From Plutella xylostella (Eukaryota > Arthropoda > Insecta > Lepidoptera > Plutellidae), in assembly GCF_932276165.1 (NCBI RefSeq), contig NC_063993.1, positions 320,001-384,000 on the forward strand: DNA of 64,000 nucleotides, in the 5' to 3' direction. The notes beneath the pieces were generated by a model that did no database searches, had not been told where the DNA came from, and saw only the letters and a program-made list of their open reading frames with translations. Of the stretch, positions 1-10,678 are shown piece after piece. A program made the position numbers and the translations under genes. Each line of letters starts with the position of its first letter. Position 1 is the stretch's first letter.

Positions 1-2433
1 AATACGAAGACACTTGTACTGTATTTTGTCGAGTTTTTCCAATGCAGCCTTGTTACAGGGGTCCAGTACAAAGGAAGCATAATCGAAATGGCTTCGAACA
101 ATAGCATTGTACAAGAGTTTCTGTGAGTAGGGATGAGACCCCCACCACACGCCCGACAGAGATCTAAGGACGTTGACGCCCCTCTCGCACTTCTGAGCCA
201 CATAATTCATGTGATGGGTTCCCGATAATCGTGAATCTAAAATAACGCCTAAAAATTTCACTTTGTTGGCTACAGCAATTGTATCTTCTCCAACAACGAG
301 ATCGACATCAGGGATGTGGCGTTTTCTGGTGAATACAACTGCTGTGCATTTTGGGGGGGAGAGAGATAACCCATGACCATCCAGCCAATCCGTGAGGTAC
401 CTAAGCGCCAGGTTCAGCTGTACATTTGTCTCTTCTAACGAAGGAGATGCATAGTAGAGAGCCAGGTCGTCGGCGTACTGTAGAATGTCGCAAAAGCAGT
501 CAACGGATTTATCAAGATCATAAGTATAAAGACTGTAAAGAAGGGGGCTTAAGACCGATCCCTGGGGAAGGCCTTTCCATACAAATTTTGGGGAGTCCAA
601 GGTCGAAGGGGATTTTATGTAGATAGATCTCTCCATGAATAGGCTGCAAACCAAACGGGTAAGCTTCACTGGAATGCTCAGCTGGCGCATTTTCTGCCTG
701 AGCACAGGAAGAAGGACGTTATCGTAGGCAGACGCTATGTCAAGAAAGACACCCACAAGGTATTCTTTCCTCTTAAATGCGATGTGAATATCTGTAGTAA
801 GAATTGCAAGACTGTCTAGGGTGCTCATACCTTTCCTAAAACCAAACTGGGTTTTGGCGAGGATTCCCCTGTTTTCAACTAACCATTCCAGCCTGCATTT
901 AATCATGTGTTCCAAGATTTTCGACAAAGCAGAGGAGAGGGCGATTGGACGTCGGGAGTTAGGGTCACGGGGGTCTTTTCCGGCCTTCAATATGGGAACG
1001 ACTATTTGCTTACTCCAAGAGCATGGAGTAACTCCATACTCAAGAAAGTAGTTTATCAGCTCCAAGTAGAAGCACTTGACCTTGAGGCTTGATTTTGAAA
1101 GGAAAGAGTATGGAATGCCATCAATACCTGGAGAAGAATCGGTTAAGCCAGATAAAGCAGATTGAAGTTCATCCATAGAGAATGGAGAATCCAACCTGTC
1201 TGAAGATGGTAAGGGAGCTGGTGGAGGACGGAGAGCACTAGAGTGTGGGACATAAGGTGGAGCCAGTTTATCGCTGAACCCTTCTAGCCATAGAGAGGGA
1301 TCGTTGCATAAGATATCTTCGACATTAAGGGAACCGCGATATCGCCGAATGTATCTCCACACCAGAGAGGAGGGAGACCTAGGAGAAAGATTTTCACAAA
1401 ATCTGATCCAACCCTGTTTCTTTTTCTTTTTAAGAAGCCGTTTGGTTCGTGCGGCTATTCTTTTGTAACTTATGAAATTTTCCATGCTCATATTAGCTAG
1501 ATAAACATCCTCTGCGTTTTTTCGATCTTCAATAGCCGAAGTGCAGTCAGAATCCCACCAAGGTGGTGAGACTCTTAGGCCCTTACGAGATTTTTTATTT
1601 TTAGCAGAGGATGTGAGAGCTTTTTCGAATAGTTCATAGTTACCAAGAAAGTTGTCACTGGAACAGGGTTGGATCAGATTAAGTTTATCTTCAACAGAGG
1701 TGATGAATGTGGACCAGTCATTCCTACCTATCATGTATCTTGGGAAGGCACATGAATCAGCAGGAACGCTAGTTCTGTTAGGTATAGTAATAGAAATTGG
1801 AAAATGATCACTCCCAAAAGTATTTGGAAGGACCCTCCAGAATATTGATGTTGAAAGAAGAGGAGAAGAAAAAGTGAGATCAACAGCACTTTTTGGGTTC
1901 TGACGTGGAAGGACTCGACGGGTAGGAGAGCCGTCATTTAAAATACAAACATCTAAGGTATCAAGCATGTCTAAGAGGGCGATTGCAAAAGCGTCAGTGT
2001 GATAAGAACCCCATGAGGTATGATGGGCGTTAAAGTCCCCCATGATCAGGAGAGGTTGGGGGAGGGAAGAAATGATGTTATAAAAAGATGGAAGCAGAGA
2101 GGGATGAGGATTAGGGAAATACACGGACACGAAAGTAATGTCTAAAGCCCTAAGAGCCACAACATTAAATTCCTGTCCGTGAGGGGGGGTAGGGATAGAG
2201 GAGAAGATAAGGGAACGCTTCACAAGTAAAGCGCACCCAGCAAACCCGTCATCCCTGTCATCCCGCAGACACGAGTAGCCCGGAACTCGGAAACGAGAAC
2301 CTGGCGCTAGCCATGACTCCGAGATGGCAACGACAACGGGCTTGATATCGTCAATGAGAGTGAGTAATTCATGTGATTTATTTTTAAGGCTCTGAGCATT
2401 CCACTGGAGGACCCGGATCGGGTTCAGAGCCAT
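1..2433 (-). CDS. LINE ORF2 (endonuclease + reverse transcriptase), partial, I/Jockey group
   Basis: Second ORF of a non-LTR retrotransposon; it nicks target DNA and reverse-transcribes the element RNA. Read on the minus strand it is open for 811 codons and leaves the window at position 1, so the C-terminus is unseen. The start is the ATG at 2433, overlapping the end of ORF1 by 50 nt in another frame. An apurinic-type endonuclease occupies about residues 8-230, with GDFNAHHTSWG near residue 132 and SDHFPI near 208. Reverse transcriptase follows: SPGIDGIP near 436, RRPIALSSALSKILE near 511, LDIASAYD near 565, GLPQGSVLSPLLY near 626 and the catalytic QYADDLALY near 652. No stop or frameshift was found, which suggests a young copy. 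Whether it carries an RNase H domain (I clade) or not (Jockey) cannot be told here. Confidence 0.93.
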   Translation of the reverse strand, partial: MALNPIRVLQWNAQSLKNKSHELLTLIDDIKPVVVAISESWLAPGSRFRVPGYSCLRDDRDDGFAGCALLVKRSLIFSSIPTPPHGQEFNVVALRALDITFVSVYFPNPHPSLLPSFYNIISSLPQPLLIMGDFNAHHTSWGSYHTDAFAIALLDMLDTLDVCILNDGSPTRRVLPRQNPKSAVDLTFSSPLLSTSIFWRVLPNTFGSDHFPISITIPNRTSVPADSCAFPRYMIGRNDWSTFITSVEDKLNLIQPCSSDNFLGNYELFEKALTSSAKNKKSRKGLRVSPPWWDSDCTSAIEDRKNAEDVYLANMSMENFISYKRIAARTKRLLKKKKKQGWIRFCENLSPRSPSSLVWRYIRRYRGSLNVEDILCNDPSLWLEGFSDKLAPPYVPHSSALRPPPAPLPSSDRLDSPFSMDELQSALSGLTDSSPGIDGIPYSFLSKSSLKVKCFYLELINYFLEYGVTPCSWSKQIVVPILKAGKDPRDPNSRRPIALSSALSKILEHMIKCRLEWLVENRGILAKTQFGFRKGMSTLDSLAILTTDIHIAFKRKEYLVGVFLDIASAYDNVLLPVLRQKMRQLSIPVKLTRLVCSLFMERSIYIKSPSTLDSPKFVWKGLPQGSVLSPLLYSLYTYDLDKSVDCFCDILQYADDLALYYASPSLEETNVQLNLALRYLTDWLDGHGLSLSPPKCTAVVFTRKRHIPDVDLVVGEDTIAVANKVKFLGVILDSRLSGTHHMNYVAQKCERGVNVLRSLSGVWWGSHPYSQKLLYNAIVRSHFDYASFVLDPCNKAALEKLDKIQYKCLRI

Positions 2434-3772
2434 TCTGGGTGAAGGATGTAAGTTCCTTGAGTTTTAGGGCAACGTGGGGCGGTATTGTGTCGCTGAATTT
2501 AGCCAGCAGACTAACAACTAAGGAAAGAAGATTGTCTAATAAGTTGTCATTAGGGGTGATAGAAGTGATAGAGTTGAGGGCACTTCCATTAGGAAGTGAG
2601 GAAGATGGGGAAGAGATAAGTGCCTGATGGGCAAGTCTGTCGTAACCAGGACTGAGGGGAGACCTAGGCCTACGCTGTGTGTATACAGTCTTTTTGTATG
2701 ATTTGTTTGCAGGTGGGCCAATAGGTTGTGAAGCAGTAACTTCAGCGAATGATTTTCTGCTCTTAGGAAGTCGAGCATCGGCTTCAGCGAAAGAGATGCT
2801 GTCCTGCGACATAATGACTTTAATGGATTTCTGTCTGGCTTGCTCAGGACAATTTTTACTAGTGGAGGCATGACTTCCGGAACAGTAGATGCAAGTGGGA
2901 GGGTCGGCATCGCAAGTCTCACCCAAGTGTGGCTGGGCACACTTGTAGCAGCGAGGCTTGGACCGGCAACTAGCCTTCATATGGCCAAACCTGCAGCAAG
3001 CATGGCACTGAATTGTCGGGTAAGTATACCTTTCAATTTCTACCGCTGCGCGGTAGGAGAAAATTTTCTCTGGGAGAAGTTGACCTCTAAAGGTGATGAC
3101 AATGGTCTGAGTGGGGACGTAGGAAGTATTTCCATTGTTAACTACTTTTCGGCTAATTCTCCGGGCTTTTAGGACAATACCACAGCCAGCCGGGAGGTCC
3201 AAGGAACCTACAAACTCATCCATGGAGAGATCAACTGGTACTCGCCTAGCAACACCCATCCGGGTGATGTGGTAGGTTGGAATTACAGCCTTAAATTTGT
3301 TTGCAGTCAGGGCAGGATGCTTGATAAATTCATTGGCTGCCTTCGCAGACCTAAATTCTACAGTGACCCTGTTGCGGCCTGTCATTTTGACACCATCCCT
3401 TGTGATGTCGGAAATTTTATTTTTGTACAAAAATTGACCGAACTTGATAGCCCTAAGCGGGGATGAAGCAGCTGGAGCTGTACTTCCCGACGAGCTTTCC
3501 TGGGTGACATGTACGATGAATGGGCCGGGGTCAGAGTCGTCGTACACCTTGGTGGCGTCGAGACTAGGGTGCGTGAATATGGTTTGGATGCTTGCGGATG
3601 CTAAGTCGGGGTCGACAATAACACGCTTACCTTTTGGTGTTGAACTTTGTTCATCATCCCTAGGGCGCTTTCGCGTCTCCTGGGAAGAGTCCGTAAGTAT
3701 ATCAGGTGAGGAAGACATCTGTTGATCATCTGGGGGATCAGGGTCTGGGGGGCGATCCGAGTGGTGCTCCAT
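2384..3772 (-). CDS. LINE ORF1, gag-like RNA-binding protein
   Basis: First ORF of the same element, 462 codons, ATG to TAA. Such proteins coat element RNA and form the ribonucleoprotein used for retrotransposition. The first 100 or so residues are acidic, proline/serine-rich and probably disordered, with a basic KRPRDD stretch. An RRM-like region follows (about 105-245). Three zinc knuckles begin near residue 254: CHACCRFGHMKASC (a canonical CX2CX4HX4C), CYKCAQPHLGETC and CIYCSGSHASTSKNC. The tail is serine-rich. The 50-nt overlap with ORF2 suggests ORF2 is translated by termination-reinitiation or leaky scanning, as inferred for related elements. Confidence 0.92.
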   Translation of the reverse strand: MEHHSDRPPDPDPPDDQQMSSSPDILTDSSQETRKRPRDDEQSSTPKGKRVIVDPDLASASIQTIFTHPSLDATKVYDDSDPGPFIVHVTQESSSGSTAPAASSPLRAIKFGQFLYKNKISDITRDGVKMTGRNRVTVEFRSAKAANEFIKHPALTANKFKAVIPTYHITRMGVARRVPVDLSMDEFVGSLDLPAGCGIVLKARRISRKVVNNGNTSYVPTQTIVITFRGQLLPEKIFSYRAAVEIERYTYPTIQCHACCRFGHMKASCRSKPRCYKCAQPHLGETCDADPPTCIYCSGSHASTSKNCPEQARQKSIKVIMSQDSISFAEADARLPKSRKSFAEVTASQPIGPPANKSYKKTVYTQRRPRSPLSPGYDRLAHQALISSPSSSLPNGSALNSITSITPNDNLLDNLLSLVVSLLAKFSDTIPPHVALKLKELTSFTQNGSEPDPGPPVECSEP

Positions 3773-4080
3773 TATATTGAAATGGAGCTAAAATACGAGT
3801 TTACGGACGAACACAACACTTACCACTAACCACCACCACACTTACAACAACAAACAAGTATTAACACTGTAAATTGGCACAGAAAAGGCTCGAAATCGCG
3901 CTGATAATTAGGACCACGTGGGTACCCTAGTTACGCTCGAAACCCAATCGTCTCTATTAATGTTATCGCAATCACTCGGTGCTGTCAGAAACAGCAGACT
4001 TGGCGCTGTGCTCAGATGGAGTACAAACATTACATAGTCTAAGTAGTCTCAGTACCTACCTACAGTTTCTCTCTTGAGTA
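3773..4080 (-). other. Probable 5' UTR/promoter side of the bicistronic LINE
   Basis: Sequence directly upstream of the ORF1 ATG. It is less AT-rich than the flank beyond about 4.1 kb and has no ORF. Elements of this group carry an internal promoter here. The exact 5' end and target duplication cannot be placed because the 3' end is outside the window. Confidence 0.4.
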
Positions 4081-5906
4081 AATATACTGCGTGAACTTAA
4101 GCCCTACACCACGACAAAGCAGTCACGTGACACGTGCGACAAGTTCTTGACTTTCAGGTGTGACACTGACAGTAAGTAAGGTATTATAAAATAGCTACTT
4201 TATATTAAAACTTTTATACGAATATAATAGGTATATATATATATGATTAGTTGAAAAGTTTTAATAAGTATTGGATATTTTTGTCAAAATAGATAGACCC
4301 TTAAAATAACTAGCTATTCTCCCGATATTAAAAAAAACAGAAAAATTCAAAGGCTAAACGAGTTTCTTACTGTACCAGGTGTTAGTATCGTAAAAAAACT
4401 TATCTTCTTTCGGCAACCTAACAGGCTGTAAACTGAGAAAGTTGACGTTGATATTTTTTATGACACTAACGACTTCAGAAATTCTCACAGCTCTTAACAA
4501 AATTACTCACCTGAAATGGGCCTAGAAAAAATAATTAAAAGAAATTATGTTTCTACTTTGATGCTATCACCTCTGACCCAGTTTTAATATATTTTTACAC
4601 GATGAAAATCCTACAAATCTGATTATGGGTAACTGGATTTTTGATAAATCTCAATGTTTACAGTTATTTTATATTTCCTACAAGTTAGGTACTGCATGTT
4701 TACTAGTCAACTAATACACTCACAAGCGCACGTGAGTTTAGTATACCGCTTTTGACTTCTATATTATTTTATTAAGTTTCATATCAAGATTCCCTCTGGG
4801 AAGGCTCTAGTTTAAAGATCAGTTTCTGAATTCATCGGTTTCCTTGCTGAGAAAATTGCATTCTGTCATAGAGTAGATAGAGTTATTAAAACTGGCACGA
4901 GGATCATCTTATTGTATGTCTGTCAATTAAAATATCATCGCCAGGTGGTACAGTTATCCCTTTTGATGACTGTACATTCGACCGGCAATCTGCTGAATCC
5001 ATTAATTAATTACCAGTCACTCCTCGCCCAAGACGCGGCCGCAGCGAAGCGCAATATTGCAATTTTGCTGATGACTGCGCTTGCATAATCACTTTATTAT
5101 CAATACACCAAACTTTGAATAGCCACCTGAGGACAAACTCGTTAATATCTGTAGCGAACGAGGAAATGACAAACTGGGTGACAGGATCCTTGTTACACGG
5201 ATATTGCTAGTGATTCTGAAAACAACAATTTTTAATTATGTCGAGATAATTAAAAACGATAATTGCGGGACCTATCCCACACATTTTCATCACGTGAGTC
5301 AAAAATAATGTCCTGGCACCGAAGGGTCACTGGCAATAGATAACGAAATAATAATTAGGTACATTTTATTTATTAAATCATATGCTATTCCTTCACTGTA
5401 CTCCTAGAACTTCTGGAAGAGGCACCTTTTTGGTATACCTACAGCCACTTATTTTATACTTTATCGTGGCACCGCGCACCGGGTCGGGTGTAAAATTAAA
5501 AGTACTTACGTAAAAGTTGTTTGCGTAATACCTCTAGTTAAGCAATAATAAGACCCTTCTTCGAAAACCGTTTTGCCCCGAACATGTTATACCTATTAGG
5601 CCTTTACCAGGAAGGGCTCTTGAACTTTATTACTATCTTCATTAATATTATGAATCTTTGACCGTAATGAAATAATAATGAAGTTACCACATTCATTACC
5701 TAACGAAAGTTATAAGCCCCAGAAAGCATCCAACTTTATCTTCTTCCGATTGAGTTCTAGAGTCAACCTTAAAGTTTGTCTGTAAAAATCGCTTTTAGTG
5801 ATAAGTTCTATACTGTACTATTTTGGTGTATTATTTCATTTCAGATCATCTTTCATGCTAACTTACTGAATTCTTTCCACTCTCTTTCCAATTTTCATTC
5901 ACTCCA
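4081..5906. other. AT-rich non-coding stretch
   Basis: No supported gene or RNA. A short GC-rich patch with a NotI-like GCGGCCGC lies near 5030-5050, and a polypyrimidine run precedes 5907. Nothing else could be assigned. Confidence 0.5.
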
Positions 5907-6086
5907 GCCAGCTACTCAGCAGCTCTGAGATCCATCCTCAACGATCTCAAATCCATCGAAATCTCCTGGCACGAAGCCAAGGAAAGAGCCCAGCACAGAA
6001 ACGTCTGGAGAAAAACTGAGGAGGCCTTATGGTCACCGCACATATATACTCGCAACTTAACCCCTTTATGCTCCTCGTTGAGTTAG
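5907..6086 (+). pseudogene. RTE-like LINE C-terminal remnant
   Basis: A 59-codon open stretch ending in TAG. It contains the pattern SWHEAKERAQHRNVWRKT, like the terminal W-E-A-(Q/E)-D-R-x-x-W-R pattern of RTE-type ORF2 proteins; compare TWEEQAEDRAVWRHT near the end of the intact element at 57268-60474. It lacks everything upstream and looks like a dead 3' fragment. It is preceded by a plausible splice acceptor (CACTCCAG), so a host exon is the less likely alternative. Confidence 0.4.
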
Positions 6087-6798
6087 ATAAACCATCATCA
6101 CACCAACCAGTTAACCATTAATTATTTTTTTTTGGAGGAATCATAGTTTCATTGCTTTTATTAACCAATTCAAAAAAAGGAGGAAGTTGTCAATTCGTGG
6201 GGATCTTTTTTTATGAATACCAAGGTAAGTAGTCTGAACAAAAACACAATAGGTATTTAACATATTTTTATTTATTATTTTTTTCAAATAAAATTCGACA
6301 TTTTATACAAAAATATTTTCATGACACATTTTAATCTTTTATTGTAGTAACGATGAAACGAATATGAACAGTAAGTCTATGGAACATTATTTACAGGCTT
6401 GAAGCCGAATCTGACAACAAAATGGGACTATTTCATACGAACAGTGAAACTTTCGATGTTACCTTCATCATTGAAAGCGTACAAATAAAATGTACCTACT
6501 TATCTCTTAATTGTAGAACTTTATTTTTTATAATACTGCCAATTTACATACAAATTATAAAAGCTACATGAATACTTATATAATTACAATTACTTACCTA
6601 CATTAATGGTAGACAATATTTACATAATTCGTTGAATTTCACATTAAATTAATAAATTGTTTTTTTTTTATTAAGTATTAAAAGTCGACACAGTTTTGTA
6701 CATATAATGATGGCGTGATAGTGCACTGTATTCTGACTGAATATTTTATAAATTAAATGTTTATATCCCTTTATAATTGAAATTAATTTTGTCATATC
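6087..6798. other. AT-rich non-coding stretch
   Basis: Very AT-rich with several T and A homopolymers; nothing else recognised. It is the pre-insertion flank of the LINE that follows. Confidence 0.5.
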
Positions 6799-9044
6799 GT
6801 AGCCTCCTTTTAAGTCTACCACCCGTTCCTCAAAACTATGAGCAATTTCTTAATATCGTGCGCACAATATCTCGGAAAACCATCCCTCGAGGTTGCCGCA
6901 GCTCATACATTCCGGGACTACCAATCGATGCGGCTGATCTAATCTCCAGATATGAGTCACTTTACGCCCTGGACCCTTTCTCGGAAGAGACCATAATTGC
7001 CGGAGAGGAGCTCATGCTTAAGTTAAGTGACAGCCGTCAACAAAAATGGATGAACATGGTCTCTAACATCAACATGACCCATAATAGCAAGAAAGCGTGG
7101 TCGATGGTGCGTAAACTCACAGACGACCCACCTGCAGCTACACAACCAGGGCAAGTTACCGCAAACCAAGTCGCCCACCAGCTGATACTTAATGGCAAAC
7201 CACCATGCAGACTTCCCAGACTACCCAAACAAGTAAACCAGGAAGAACCTTCCACCAACATCAGCAAGCCGTTTACGCTCAGTGAAATTATCTGTGTCAT
7301 AAAATCACTTAAGACTGGTAAAGCTGCTGGAGTCGACGACATCATGGTGGAGCAAATAAAAGAGTTCGGCCCTGGGACTGTGTCCTGGTTACTTGCCCTT
7401 TGCAACAACTGCACTGATTCGGCAAGAATCCCTAAGCCATGGAGGAAAGCAAAAGTTGTAGCGCTCTTAAAGCCGGGTAAGCCTGCTTCTGAAACTAAGA
7501 GCTACCGACCAATATCTCTTCTGTGCCATACATATAAGCTGTTCGAAAGGCTCATCCTTAACCGTCTCACAAGCGAAATAGAGCCAAAACTTATACCTGA
7601 ACAGGCTGGCTTTAGACCAGGAAAGTCCTGCACCAGTCAGACCTTAAATTTGACTCAATCCATTGAGGATGGTTTTGAAACTGGAAAGGTGACTGGTGTG
7701 GTGTTTGTCGACCTATCAGCCGCCTATGACACAGTCAATATAAAGAGACTACTGGTGAAGGTCGGTGCACTCACTGACGATAACAACTTCGTCAAACTTT
7801 TAAGTGAGATGCTCCACAACCGCCGTTTCCAAGTTTGCATTAACTCGGAAAAAAGTAGATGGCGCTCTCAGAGAAATGGATTGCCTCAGGGAAGTGTGTT
7901 GGCGCCAACTCTTTTTAACATATATACCAACGACCAGCCCCGCGATGCAGGAACAGCTCGATTCCTCTACGCTGACGACCTTGCACTGGCATCGCAGGCA
8001 GCTACGTTCGAAGAAGTGGAAGGCACGTTGACTGCAGCTTTGCGGAAGCTGGGTGACTACTACAGTCAAAACGCTTTGAGGCCAAACCCATCAAAAACTC
8101 AGTCATGTGCTTTCCACCTACGCAACCACCAGGCAAATCGAGAGCTGGACATAACATGGGAAGGGGTAAAAATCCAGCACTGCTCGTCACCAAAATACCT
8201 CGGAGTGACCCTGGATAGATCCCTCACGTACAAAACTCACTGCCAAATCACCAAGAAGAAAGTCAGCTCCCGAAACAACCTTCTGCGACGGCTTACGTCT
8301 ACCAGCTGGGGCGCCTCTCCGCAAGTTCTACGAACAAGTAGCTTAGCACTCTGCTTCTCAGCTGCAGAATATGCCTGCCCCATATGGGCAAGGTCCGCGC
8401 ATGCTAGAGAAGTAGATGTTGCTCTTAACGACACAGTTCGTATAGTTACGGGATGCCTCAAACCGACACCGCTCCACAAACTCTACTCTCTGGCTGGGAT
8501 AGCACCCCCTAGCATACGGCGTAAAGTGGCATGTTCTGTTGAGAAAGCCAAACAAGAATGCGACTCCAGACATCCACTTTACTCACATACTGCCGCACCT
8601 TCCCGCCTTAAGAGCCGCAAAGCGTTTCTAAATAGTGAGGTGTCTTTAACGGATGAAAACCCACAAAACGCAAGGCTAAGGCTCTGGGAGGAAAAGCAGC
8701 CCCAGGATCCTTTCCTACCTCTTGAGGAAAAACTTGCTCCCGGTAACAGTCTTCCCTGGCACATCTGGAAGACTCTAAATCGGTTGCGAGCAGAGGTAGG
8801 CTGCTGCAAGGACAATCTCTGTAAGTGGGGCTATACCGTTGGTACCAACCTATGCGACTGTGGTACCGCCCCCCAGACTATGGAGCATTTACTCTCCTGT
8901 CCCCTGTGCCCTTCCACCTGCACACGGGAAGACTTACTCCAGGCCAACCAGAATGCTATCAAAGTTGCTTCTTTTTGGTCTGGACAAATATAAAAAATCG
9001 CATTTCACTGACACGAAAGAAGAAGAAGAAGAAGTAGCCTCCTT
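6799..9044 (+). mobile_element. 5'-truncated LINE with (GAA)n tail and 11-bp target duplication
   Basis: The 11-mer GTAGCCTCCTT occurs at 6799-6809 and again at 9034-9044, exactly flanking a truncated LINE whose 3' end is a GAA-repeat tail (about 9014-9033). This is the signature of one target-primed reverse-transcription insertion that stopped early. The element proper is 6810-9033. The identical duplication and open ORF indicate a recent event. Confidence 0.9.
6810..8993 (+). CDS. LINE ORF2 reverse transcriptase, 5'-truncated
   Basis: Open frame of 727 codons plus stop (TAA at 8991-8993), with no initiator of its own. The frame runs back to 6777 (a TTG), but its first 11 codons fall in the flank and target duplication, so element sequence starts at 6810. 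The endonuclease is missing. Counting from 6777, reverse-transcriptase motifs are KTGKAAGVDDI (about 180), SYRPISLLCHTYKLFERL (about 242), VFVDLSAAYDTVN (about 310), GLPQGSVLAPTLFNIY (about 367) and FLYADDLALAS (about 397). Near the end is a zinc-binding-like CDCG..MEHLLSCPLC cluster, as in several Jockey-superfamily elements. No RNase H was seen. It cannot mobilise itself because endonuclease and promoter are lost; the exact clade is unresolved. Confidence 0.88.
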   Translation, partial: LSLPPVPQNYEQFLNIVRTISRKTIPRGCRSSYIPGLPIDAADLISRYESLYALDPFSEETIIAGEELMLKLSDSRQQKWMNMVSNINMTHNSKKAWSMVRKLTDDPPAATQPGQVTANQVAHQLILNGKPPCRLPRLPKQVNQEEPSTNISKPFTLSEIICVIKSLKTGKAAGVDDIMVEQIKEFGPGTVSWLLALCNNCTDSARIPKPWRKAKVVALLKPGKPASETKSYRPISLLCHTYKLFERLILNRLTSEIEPKLIPEQAGFRPGKSCTSQTLNLTQSIEDGFETGKVTGVVFVDLSAAYDTVNIKRLLVKVGALTDDNNFVKLLSEMLHNRRFQVCINSEKSRWRSQRNGLPQGSVLAPTLFNIYTNDQPRDAGTARFLYADDLALASQAATFEEVEGTLTAALRKLGDYYSQNALRPNPSKTQSCAFHLRNHQANRELDITWEGVKIQHCSSPKYLGVTLDRSLTYKTHCQITKKKVSSRNNLLRRLTSTSWGASPQVLRTSSLALCFSAAEYACPIWARSAHAREVDVALNDTVRIVTGCLKPTPLHKLYSLAGIAPPSIRRKVACSVEKAKQECDSRHPLYSHTAAPSRLKSRKAFLNSEVSLTDENPQNARLRLWEEKQPQDPFLPLEEKLAPGNSLPWHIWKTLNRLRAEVGCCKDNLCKWGYTVGTNLCDCGTAPQTMEHLLSCPLCPSTCTREDLLQANQNAIKVASFWSGQI

Positions 9045-10678
9045 CTTTAAGACGCGATGCCGCTACAAAGAAAATCATTATCCAGGAACCATCTCAATCG
9101 GGTACAGTTAAATCACAACTTTTTTGCCACATTTCAGTTTCTCCGACTCAAGTAACGACTGACTCACACATTTTTTAAAATAATCACAACTTAGATTACA
9201 TAGATATGCGCTGGAGGGTTACTCTATACTGACGAAAAACTAACGACCGGGAACTGTCGTGTAGTCGGCACGTTTAACATAAAGAGATAGAGTCGCAGCT
9301 CGCGTAGCAGCGCTCCAAAACTCGTCATATTGTACAAGTTGTTGCAAAAAGGGTATACTAATCCGAAACCTACATGTGCAGCATGGTATATTGATCAACA
9401 CAGTTTCTATGGAAAATGATTTATTAATGTTAATGAATTTTACCATGCGGCACATGTAGGTTTCGGCTCTCTGTAGTGTAGAGTGACTCCCCTGGTTTCC
9501 AGTTTGTATTTTCCTTCGCCGCCGGAGCATAGCTAATCTATTTACACAGAGACTCTTGAAATTCATACGCGCATCCACTCGGCAACTTCACGAAAGACCT
9601 AGTTGCAGTGACACATTAATTACGACTGTTGCAATGATATTACTTACTATAGACACTAATTAATGCTTTCAGATAAATATTTTTATGCCAATTTTATTGC
9701 GGAAACTATTTAAGTAATAATTCATTAACATATTTGCTGGATCTCATAAATTGAGTTAGTTACATATCTATCTATCTAATTTATACAAGGTGGAAACAAA
9801 AAAATAAAGTACAGTACAGTTCTCAGAATTATCATAAAATATCTACCTAGTTAAGTAAGATGGATTTGATGGATTGTAATAAGAGTCAGTAATTATAATA
9901 CCTAATTAATATTTTTAAAATACCCATACAAATTAACAACCGTAGGTAATCACTCAAGAACTATAAAACTTGAAAACTTATTAACAAAAACATAGTACCT
10001 ACCTAATATTTCATATGTAAGCTCCAGAAGAGTAAGTACTCACGTAAAGCTTAACTTTTTATATGCTTAATGACGATTTATGTTATCGGCTCTATATTTA
10101 CAACTTACAACCGTACAATAAAATTACTTAAACTTAACAATAGAACAACCAGTCTTTGTAACACGGATTAATATACATACCATTGTTCATTGTCAGTATT
10201 CATCACATCACTCAAGCGAGCACAAATAGTCTGACGTCACTAGTGTAACGACTCACAGACTCCATGTATATAATGTACATATGTATCAACACGTGAGTAT
10301 TCACATCAACTGCCTCGTCGTAGGAATTTTCACCAGGACCTGAAATAATGGACTCATTTAGTCAATGTATTGTTGAAGTGGCGAGTGTGGGCGCCGCATT
10401 AAATTATTAACTGTGTAGAACGACACGCGTCATAGATCTACATTTTCCCGTGAGCTTATATTAACAATATACGAAGAAGATGATTGTGTCACATGCAAAA
10501 ACAAAGCAAAAAACAGTTTGCATTTTGTTTACTGTCAAACCAATATTATTATGATCCATTGTACCAATAAATAAAGTCACAAATGTTCTATCCAAAATAC
10601 CTAAGTCAAAATAAGAGCTCAGTGGTAGAGTGTTATTTGTCGAGACGTTTCTTTTGCACTGAAACTCCATCTAGTTAA
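9045..10678. other. Non-coding flank
   Basis: No gene supported. It contains a MITE-like hairpin at 9338-9470 (separate entry). A short dispersed repeat near 10457-10483 (TTATATTAACAATATACGAA) recurs near 23515-23541. Confidence 0.5.
9363..9466. repeat. Hairpin with 26-nt arms (MITE-like)
   Basis: Arms 9363-9388 and 9441-9466 are reverse complements with one mismatch, around a 52-nt loop. The preceding GTTGCAAAAAGGGTATACTA (about 9343-9360) matches a dispersed repeat seen again near 47380-47461, 47721 and 50953, so this is probably a MITE rather than a microRNA locus. Confidence 0.6.

Noticed and set aside
9240..9578. 112-codon minus-strand ORF
   Set aside because: It spans the hairpin repeat and shows no domain or codon signal.
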